Assembly: GCA_937864085.1 (NCBI GenBank)
Contig: CALMIH010000094.1
Coordinates: 1-7,879 of the forward strand
From: an uncultured Chloroflexota bacterium
GTDB lineage: Bacteria > Chloroflexota > Limnocylindria > Limnocylindrales > Limnocylindraceae
Direction of reading: 5' to 3'
DNA: 7,879 bases
The notes below the pieces were generated by a model, which saw only the letters and a list, made by a program, of their open reading frames with translations, was not told where the DNA came from and did no database searches. Each line of letters starts with the position of its first letter. The first letter of the stretch is position 1. The position numbers and the translations under genes are program-made. Below, piece by piece: positions 1 through 4,606 of the stretch.

Positions 1-2
1 CG

Positions 3-1940
3 ACCTACGGTGTTGCGATTGACCTCGACACGATCCCGCTCGACGACGCGAAGACGTTCGCCCTCCTCGCGTCAGGCGAGACGAGCGGCATCTTCCAGCT
101 CGAGTCGGCTGGGATGCGCCGCTACATCAAGGAACTGCGCCCAACAAGCGTCTTTGATCTCGCCGCCATGGTGGCGCTCTACCGACCGGGCCCAATGGCG
201 AATATTCCCTCGTACATTCGTCGCAAGCACGGAACGGAGGCGGTCACGTATCTGCATCCGCTCCTTGAGCCGTTCCTAAAGCGCACCTACGGCGTCTTCG
301 TCTACCAGGAGGACATCATGGCGGCGGCATCGGCGCTCGGTGGCTTTTCCGGACCAAAGGCGGACACGCTCGGTTACGCGGTGCGAAAGAAGAAGGAGGA
401 CGTGCTGGCAGGGCTAAAGCAGGAGTTCATCACCAGCGCTGGTGAGCGTGGCGTGGCCCGAAGCGTGATTGAGCAGGTCTTCCAGGCGTTTGAGCCGTTT
501 GCCAACTACGGCTTTAACAAGGCGCACGCCACCTGCTACGGAATGATCGCCTACCAGACCGCCTACCTGAAGGCGAACTACACCGTGGAGTACATGACGA
601 GCGTCCTCAACGCCTTCCGCAATAAGGAGGACAAGGTGGCGAGTGCGATCGCCGAATGCCGCCGTCTCGGGATTGAGATCTTGCCGCCCGACGTTGAGCG
701 CTCGCAGCTCGACTTTGAGCCGGAGGGGGGCGCGATCCGCTTCGGCCTTCTTGCGATCAAGAACGTTGGTGCTGGTGCGGTGGAGTCAATCGTCAATGCG
801 CGCACAGCGGGCGGTGGCTTCAGCAGCCTGCAGGACCTCTGTGAGCGCATCGATTTGCGACTCGCCAACAAGCGCGTCTTTGAGGCGCTCGCAAAGGTTG
901 GTGCGCTGCAGAAGTTTGGCCACCCAGCACAGCTCCTCCTTGCGCTGGACGATGCCCTCTCTGCCGGAACAAGCGTGCAACGTGAGCGCGCTGCGGGCCA
1001 GGTCTCGCTTTTCGATTCCTCCCCAGGGCTAGCATCAACGGTTGCGGTGAAGCTGCCGAGCGCCGCTGAGGCGCCAACTCGTGAGCGACTTCGTTGGGAG
1101 CGAGAGCTACTCGGTGTCTACCTCTCTGACCATCCGATGAATGCGCTTGCACCAGTCCTTGCGCCGTACGTCAGCGCCTTTGTTGGCGACTTTGGTGAGG
1201 ATGTGCCGAGCGAAGAGCGTGTCGTACTCGGCGCGATCGTCACGAACGTTCGGACGCTCGTCACTAAGGCGGGGGCGGCGATGGGGATTCTCACCGTTGA
1301 GGACTTAACAGGGAGCATTGAGGTGGTCGCCTTCCCGAAGACGTGGGAGGCGACGCGCTCCGCCTGGGTTGAAGGGGAGGCGCTCCTGGTTGCAGGTCGT
1401 GCAGAGCTGCGTGGCGAGACCTGGTCAATCATCTGTGAGGCGGTCCTCCCGTGGGAGGAGGCGCAGCAGCTGACGCCAGAGGGGATTGCGGCACACCTTG
1501 CAACGAGCAGTAGTGGCCCACGACGCTACCCACCACGCAGTACCGCACCAGCTGGCGCACTGCCGCGCGGTCTAGTTCCAGAGGAACGTGAAGGAGAGGT
1601 CGCTCCGCCGCTTGCCGTTATCCCTCAATCAGAGGCTTCGGCGGATCCTGTTGAAGCGCCGCTTGGCGCTGCGCTTCACATCCGATTCACCGCTGGTCAA
1701 TCGGTAGAGGAGACGATTCGTGCCATGGAGGTGGTGAAGTCGGAACTCCGCGCGCGACCAGGGGGGACGAAGGTGGTCGTCTACATCCCGCAGGCGGGAG
1801 GGGCACAGCAGTTGCCGATGGAGATTCGCACCGGTGTCGCGTGGGATCCGAGTTTCCCCGCTGCAATACGTGGTCGTGTCGGCGCCGCAGCGGTTCGCTT
1901 CGACCTACTGACTGAAGGGGAGTCACTTCCAGCCGCTTAG
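3..1940 (+). CDS. dnaE: DNA polymerase III alpha subunit, 3' part (5' end outside window)
   Basis: Catalytic chain of the replicative DNA polymerase, acting in the cytoplasm at the fork. The reading frame is open from base 3 and gives 645 residues to the TAG stop; the N-terminal PHP domain and the palm segment with the first catalytic aspartates lie upstream of the window. Visible C-family landmarks in order: GIFQLES (about bases 90-110), ALYRPGP (174-194), YIRRKHG (213-233), VYQEDIM (300-320) and GYGFNKAHA (505-531) in the palm/fingers; a helix-hairpin-helix region around 711-860 (FGLLAIKNVGAGA); a beta-clamp-binding type peptide QVSLF at 999-1013; an OB-fold around 1209-1440; then a variable Pro/Ala/Glu-rich linker and a C-terminal domain (about 1665-1930). 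The length and OB/C-terminal order fit DnaE rather than PolC. Gene identity is near certain; which DnaE subtype is not resolved because the N-terminus is missing. Confidence 0.97.
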   Translation, partial: TYGVAIDLDTIPLDDAKTFALLASGETSGIFQLESAGMRRYIKELRPTSVFDLAAMVALYRPGPMANIPSYIRRKHGTEAVTYLHPLLEPFLKRTYGVFVYQEDIMAAASALGGFSGPKADTLGYAVRKKKEDVLAGLKQEFITSAGERGVARSVIEQVFQAFEPFANYGFNKAHATCYGMIAYQTAYLKANYTVEYMTSVLNAFRNKEDKVASAIAECRRLGIEILPPDVERSQLDFEPEGGAIRFGLLAIKNVGAGAVESIVNARTAGGGFSSLQDLCERIDLRLANKRVFEALAKVGALQKFGHPAQLLLALDDALSAGTSVQRERAAGQVSLFDSSPGLASTVAVKLPSAAEAPTRERLRWERELLGVYLSDHPMNALAPVLAPYVSAFVGDFGEDVPSEERVVLGAIVTNVRTLVTKAGAAMGILTVEDLTGSIEVVAFPKTWEATRSAWVEGEALLVAGRAELRGETWSIICEAVLPWEEAQQLTPEGIAAHLATSSSGPRRYPPRSTAPAGALPRGLVPEEREGEVAPPLAVIPQSEASADPVEAPLGAALHIRFTAGQSVEETIRAMEVVKSELRARPGGTKVVVYIPQAGGAQQLPMEIRTGVAWDPSFPAAIRGRVGAAAVRFDLLTEGESLPAA

Positions 1941-1958
1941 GGCAGTCGCATAGGGCAG
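1938..1958 (+). repeat. Direct repeat TAGGGCAG x2 between dnaE and the prenyltransferase gene
   Basis: The 8-mer TAGGGCAG occurs at 1938-1945 (overlapping the dnaE stop codon) and again at 1951-1958, a period of 13 bases. The second copy falls where a -35 element would sit for the -10-like box before the downstream gene. It could be a pair of regulator half-sites or chance; only the repeat itself is observed. Confidence 0.4.
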
Positions 1959-1975
1959 ACTTTTCAGAAACGCGG

Positions 1976-1987
1976 CAGAATATCCTC
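1976..1987 (+). promoter_or_regulatory. Possible leaderless promoter -10 box of the prenyltransferase gene
   Basis: CAGAAT at 1976-1981 matches four of six bases of TATAAT and ends 6 nt before the ATG at 1988, so transcription could begin at the start codon. No Shine-Dalgarno sequence is present before this ATG, which is consistent with a leaderless message. No good -35 hexamer is seen. TATCCT at 1981-1986 is too close to the ATG to serve unless the downstream ATG at 2057 is used. Confidence 0.3.
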
Positions 1988-3013
1988 ATGGCACTTCGCA
2001 CCTACGCCTCAGTCCTCCTTCGGCAGTCCGCCCCAGAAGGCGTTGATTGGCGGACTATGCCGGTACTCGCTCGTGCGCTCCTGCTCACCCGCGCCTCCGT
2101 TCTCCCGCTCACCATTGTTGGTGCAGGGCAGGGACTCCTCTACGCCTGGTGGCGCGGCACAATCAGCGACACCGCCACTGGCGTGAGCGGCCTCCTCCTC
2201 GGGCTCGCCGCCTTCCTCGGCGCAAACCTTGCCCATGCGGCGAACAATCTTGCGAACGATTGGCGCGACTACAAGGACGGACTCGATCGTCCTGGCTATC
2301 CACGCGCCGACTACTCACCACATCCGATCGCCTCTGGTGCAATGTCAAGTCGAACGCTCCTTACCGCCATTGCGATTCTTACGGGTCTCGGGGCACTGCT
2401 CGGCGGATTCACGATGGTGATGCGTGCTGACCTGATGCTCGGACTCTTCGCAGTTGCTGGCCTGATCCTTTCGTGGGGTTACACCGATCCGCCGCTCCGC
2501 CTGAAGCGTCGCGGCCTCGGTGAACTCTCCGTCCTACTTGTGTGGGGTCCACTCATGGGTGGCGGAACATACCTCGCCGCGACCGGAACGATTGACAGCA
2601 CCGCACTCCTTGCGACACTCCCGTGGGGGATGATCGCGACTGCGGTGCTCTTTGGGAAGCATCTCGACAAGATTGAAGCCGACGGCTCGCGAGGTGTTCG
2701 CACCTTTGTTGTTCGGATTGGCGAACGGCGGGCACGCGCCGCAACGCTGGCACTACTCAGTGGCGGTTACATCTGCGTCGCACTCTTTGGTGCGCTCGGC
2801 ATCTTCCCGTGGATCGTTGCGCCACTCGCTGGACTTGGCGCTCTCTCAGCACGGGCTGCGTTGAAGATCGTTGCCGCTCCGCGCCCCTCTGCGCCCCCTC
2901 CAGGCTATCCACTCTGGCCGCTCTGGCATGTTGGCGCCGCCTTCCTCGTAGGGCGTCCAGCGATGGGGGCACTCTTCGTTGGCTTGATCCTCGGGACACT
3001 GCTCGGCATCTAG
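1988..3013 (+). CDS. UbiA-superfamily prenyltransferase, MenA-like membrane protein
   Basis: Predicted integral membrane enzyme transferring a polyprenyl chain from its diphosphate to an aromatic acceptor; within the family the closest resemblance is to 1,4-dihydroxy-2-naphthoate prenyltransferase (MenA, menaquinone synthesis). Seen directly: 341 residues with many hydrophobic segments; first Asp-rich motif at residues 87-100 (N90 D91, D94, D97, D100), preceded by NNLAN as in MenA proteins; YTDPPLRLKRRGLGEL at 165-180; second motif D227-x3-D231 followed by RGVRTFVVRIG (235-245). Known for the family: the two acidic motifs bind Mg2+-diphosphate. No other menaquinone gene is nearby, so the acceptor is uncertain and a gene symbol is withheld. 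ATG 1988 is chosen because a -10-like box sits 6 nt upstream; ATG 2057 (residue 24) is an in-frame alternative that would still keep all membrane segments. Confidence 0.88.
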   Translation: MALRTYASVLLRQSAPEGVDWRTMPVLARALLLTRASVLPLTIVGAGQGLLYAWWRGTISDTATGVSGLLLGLAAFLGANLAHAANNLANDWRDYKDGLDRPGYPRADYSPHPIASGAMSSRTLLTAIAILTGLGALLGGFTMVMRADLMLGLFAVAGLILSWGYTDPPLRLKRRGLGELSVLLVWGPLMGGGTYLAATGTIDSTALLATLPWGMIATAVLFGKHLDKIEADGSRGVRTFVVRIGERRARAATLALLSGGYICVALFGALGIFPWIVAPLAGLGALSARAALKIVAAPRPSAPPPGYPLWPLWHVGAAFLVGRPAMGALFVGLILGTLLGI

Positions 3014-3019
3014 CCGAGC
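3001..3019. terminator. Perfect hairpin over the prenyltransferase stop codon, probable bidirectional terminator
   Basis: GCTCGGC (3001-3007) and GCCGAGC (3013-3019) are exact reverse complements separated by the 5-base loop ATCTA; the TAG stop (3011-3013) straddles loop and stem. The hairpin lies between two convergent genes with only 12 nt between their stops. There is no T-run on either side, so it is not a classical intrinsic terminator, but position and strength fit a transcription end or mRNA 3' end for both strands. Confidence 0.5.
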
Positions 3020-3025
3020 GCGACG

Positions 3026-3241
3026 CTACTTCCCCTTCGCCTCAGGTCGCGCAATGCGCGCGGGCGGAACGCTCAGTGCGGTGATCTTTGCCAGTTCAAC
3101 CTCAATTGCCGCAACGCGTGCCGCAGCTGTGCGCCACTCTGCTGAACCCGGCGTTAAGGCTGCGCGATCGGTGCGCGCCTGGTCATGCTCGCGCATCAGT
3201 GTCGCGCGATCTGGTCGTGGTGTTGTGCTCTCGTTGCTCAA
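3026..3241 (-). CDS. Small hypothetical protein downstream of tRNA-Leu (TTG start)
   Basis: Not recognised. The proposed protein has 71 residues, starting at TTG (3241-3239), 5 nt after a strong AAAGGGGG ribosome-binding site (3254-3247), and ending at TAG 3028-3026. It is hydrophilic: an Asp/Arg-rich first helix (residues about 8-27), a turn LTPGSAEW (about 28-36), a second amphipathic helix WRTAAARVAAIEVELAKI, and a basic Pro-rich tail, so a two-helix hairpin or short coiled coil is likely. Codon choice (GCG, GCA, GAG, GTT, CGC) is like that of neighbouring genes. A longer reading starting inside the tRNA gene is possible in frame but is an artefact. An ATG at residue 16 is an alternative start. 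Expression as a read-through product behind the tRNA is inferred from the 13-nt spacing. Confidence 0.55.
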   Translation of the reverse strand: MSNESTTPRPDRATLMREHDQARTDRAALTPGSAEWRTAAARVAAIEVELAKITALSVPPARIARPEAKGK

Positions 3242-3254
3242 CTGAACCCCCTTT

Positions 3255-3340
3255 TGGTGCCGAAGGTGGGAGTCGAACCCACATGACCTTTCAGTCGACC
3301 GATTTTGAGTCGGTTGCGTCTGCCATTCCGCCACTTCGGC
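3255..3340 (-). tRNA. tRNA-Leu (anticodon CAA)
   Basis: Decodes UUG leucine codons. Folds fully by eye on the minus strand: 7-bp acceptor GCCGAAG/CTTCGGC, discriminator A, encoded CCA (3257-3255), short D stem GCG/CGC, 5-bp anticodon stem ACCGA/TCGGT with loop CTCAAAA (anticodon CAA at 3307-3305), a long class II variable arm with a GAC/GTC stem, and T arm GTGGG-TTCGACT-CCCAC. The long variable arm, A73 and anticodon agree on leucine. The gene is 86 nt with CCA and sits head-to-head with the sigma factor gene, 35 nt apart. Confidence 0.97.
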
Positions 3341-3348
3341 GCCCCCTG

Positions 3349-3354
3349 ATCCTA
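3349..3354 (-). promoter_or_regulatory. Possible -10 box for tRNA-Leu
   Basis: Reading the minus strand, TAGGAT (3354-3349) lies 8 nt before the mature 5' end of the tRNA and matches four of six consensus -10 bases. It would give a transcript with almost no 5' leader. No convincing -35 sequence is seen at the expected distance, which would overlap the start of the divergent sigma gene. Confidence 0.3.
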
Positions 3355-3363
3355 GCGTGCGGC

Positions 3364-3375
3364 ATAGTTAGGGGG
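3364..3375 (+). promoter_or_regulatory. Possible leaderless promoter of the sigma factor gene
   Basis: A short AT-rich box (ATAGTTA, 3364-3370) stands in the otherwise GC-rich 35-nt divergent space and ends 5 to 6 nt before the ATG at 3376. The G-run directly before the ATG is too close to act as a Shine-Dalgarno site. The same layout is seen before the prenyltransferase and polA genes. The -35 side is not recognisable, so this is tentative. Confidence 0.25.
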
Positions 3376-4029
3376 ATGGATGAGGGGGCAGTGAAGGGCG
3401 TGGGCGAGACTGAGGAGCGGCTGCGCCTCCTTGCGGCAGCACGTCGCGGCGATGGGGGGGCCTTTCGCGCCCTCTTCACCCCAGACCTCGACCTCGCCTG
3501 GAGGATGGCTCTCCGCATCACTGGCGAACCGGCGGGGGCCGACGACGCGCTCCAGGAGGGGCTCATCTCAGCGTATCGCGCACTCGACCGTGTTGAGCCA
3601 CGCAACCTGCGTGGTTGGTTCGTTCGGATCGTCCAGAACGCGGCTCGTGATGCACTGCGCCGTGAGCGGCGGCGCCCAACCCTCCCGATCCGTAGCGGTG
3701 AAGGATCCGACGACTCGGATGAACGTGGCGCTGTGGCCGAGCCCCAGGCCGGCGCGGCGAGCGATCCGGTCCTTGCGGCGGAGCGAGGGGAGCTCGCGGG
3801 GGAGCTGGCCGCAGCACTTGAGCAGATCCCTGAGGAGCGGCGCACCGCGATCCTCCTCTATGACGTGGATGGCTACGACTACGCCGAGGTCGCCGAGATC
3901 ACGGGCTGCTCAGTCGGAACGGTGAAGAGTCGCATCAGCCGTGGGAGGGGGGAGCTTCGGCACCTCCTCGCTGGCCTCCTTCCGGGAACCAACCCCCAGG
4001 ACCAGGCGTTGAGGAGGCGAGATGTTTAA
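3376..4029 (+). CDS. RNA polymerase sigma factor, ECF-like sigma-70 family
   Basis: Alternative sigma factor that would direct RNA polymerase to a specific set of promoters. 217 residues. Region 2 covers about residues 25-98: GAFRALFTPDLDLAWRMAL, then the conserved DDALQEGLISAYRAL (56-70) and a WFVRIVQNAARDALRRERRR segment (81-100). An acidic, Gly/Ser-rich linker (about 101-140) joins it to region 4 (about 143-198), with IPEERRTAILLYDVDGYDYAE and the helix-turn-helix EITGCSVGTVKSRISRGR. There is no region 1.1 or 3, as in the ECF group. The ATG at 3376 starts just before the conserved part; the open frame continues upstream but runs antisense through the tRNA. GTG codons at 3391 and 3400 are alternatives. 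The stop overlaps the next gene by 8 nt, so the two are almost certainly co-translated. A G7 tract lies in codons 27-29. The target regulon cannot be read from the window. Confidence 0.93.
   Translation: MDEGAVKGVGETEERLRLLAAARRGDGGAFRALFTPDLDLAWRMALRITGEPAGADDALQEGLISAYRALDRVEPRNLRGWFVRIVQNAARDALRRERRRPTLPIRSGEGSDDSDERGAVAEPQAGAASDPVLAAERGELAGELAAALEQIPEERRTAILLYDVDGYDYAEVAEITGCSVGTVKSRISRGRGELRHLLAGLLPGTNPQDQALRRRDV
4011..4017 (+). promoter_or_regulatory. Ribosome binding site for the sigma-linked membrane protein
   Basis: GAGGAGG within the last codons of the sigma gene, 4 nt before the ATG at 4022. It decides the start of the overlapping downstream gene and supports translational coupling. 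Confidence 0.7.
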
Positions 4030-4537
4030 CGACCGCCGCCCCCATGCAGCAGAGCACGCCGATGCGTATCGGGCGAGCGAACCGACCCGACAGCGGGATC
4101 CGTTCGCCGCTCCCACGCTGCAGGTTGCGCTTGCCAGCGAGACGGAACGGCGGGCGAAGCATCAGCGTTCAGGTCGCATCGGGCGGCTTGTTGACCTCTT
4201 CATCTATGCGCCGCGCGTAGGGCTAGCTAGCGCTGCACTCTCTCTCGCCGTCTTACTCGCCACCCTCCCAACTGGTGGCGCGCTCCGCATGGGTGACGGC
4301 GGGGAGTCGGCACTCCAGGCGCCGCTAAGCGTTGCGTCAACACCAGCAGTGGGAGCGGCATCGCCGGAGGGATCCACAGAGGTACCGAGCGCAGATGAGA
4401 AGGTCGCCGACCCCTTTGAGGCAGCTGAACCGCTTGATGAAGCGGGGGGGCTCCCTTGGCTCACGATCGCTGGTGGCGCTGGTCTTCTCTTCAGCCTCCT
4501 ACTGATTGAGCGCACCCGCCGCCGTCGCCACGCCTAA
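4022..4537 (+). CDS. Two-pass membrane protein, candidate anti-sigma factor
   Basis: No family recognised. 171 residues, no cysteine. A charged, basic N-terminal part (1-65, rich in Arg, Ala, Glu) is followed by a membrane segment at about 66-83 (VGLASAALSLAVLLATL), an acidic Ser/Pro/Ala/Glu-rich stretch (about 85-143), a second membrane segment at about 144-162 (LPWLTIAGGAGLLFSLLLI) and a short basic tail RTRRRR. By the positive-inside rule both ends face the cytoplasm and the acidic middle faces outward. Position (8-nt overlap with the sigma stop, strong RBS GAGGAGG) is that of an anti-sigma factor, so membrane sequestration of the sigma factor by residues 1-65 is a reasonable inference. 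It lacks the HxxxCxxC zinc motif of the common ZAS class. Alternatives are a sigma-regulated envelope protein or a sortase-like C-terminal anchor without an LPxTG motif. Confidence 0.75.
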   Translation: MFNDRRPHAAEHADAYRASEPTRQRDPFAAPTLQVALASETERRAKHQRSGRIGRLVDLFIYAPRVGLASAALSLAVLLATLPTGGALRMGDGGESALQAPLSVASTPAVGAASPEGSTEVPSADEKVADPFEAAEPLDEAGGLPWLTIAGGAGLLFSLLLIERTRRRRHA

Positions 4538-4543
4538 CCCGCC

Positions 4544-4561
4544 GCGCGCCGAACTGCGCGC
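4544..4561. repeat. GC-only hairpin between the membrane protein gene and polA
   Basis: GCGCGC (4544-4549) and GCGCGC (4556-4561) can pair around the 6-base loop CGAACT, starting 6 nt after the stop codon at 4537. The heptamer GCGCGCC occurs three times, at 4544, 4556 and 4564, so alternative pairings exist. No T-run follows. It may be a transcription end for the sigma operon just before the polA start region. Confidence 0.35.
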
Positions 4562-4594
4562 CAGCGCGCCCCCTGCACGACGCTCCTCCTGCGC

Positions 4595-4606
4595 TACGCT
4601 CCGATC
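4595..4606 (+). promoter_or_regulatory. Possible leaderless promoter -10 box of polA
   Basis: TACGCT (4595-4600) matches four of six bases of TATAAT and lies 6 nt before the GTG start at 4607. There is no Shine-Dalgarno sequence at a useful distance, so a message starting at the GTG is plausible. No strong -35 hexamer is seen; CTGCAC at 4573-4578 is a weak candidate. Confidence 0.35.

Noticed and set aside
213..233. Possible loss of a catalytic aspartate in DnaE near YIRRKHG
   Set aside because: This segment varies between DnaE subtypes and I cannot align the third catalytic Asp reliably without the upstream part, so no claim is made.
3242..3334. In-frame ATG extension of the small minus-strand gene into the tRNA
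   Set aside because: The added residues are a translation of tRNA-Leu itself, a well-known annotation artefact; the RBS and TTG after the CCA give a better start.
3088..3375. Longer N-terminus for the sigma factor
   Set aside because: The extension runs through the antisense of the small gene and the tRNA and adds nothing resembling a sigma domain; ATG 3376 is next to the conserved part.
3291..3845. 184-codon minus-strand open frame opposite the sigma gene
   Set aside because: Runs out through the tRNA and is a low-complexity Arg/Ser/Ala shadow of region 2 and region 4 coding sequence.
4467..4474. GCTGGTGG, the E. coli Chi sequence
   Set aside because: A single copy within a Gly/Ala coding stretch; Chi is lineage-specific and this is not an enterobacterial genome.
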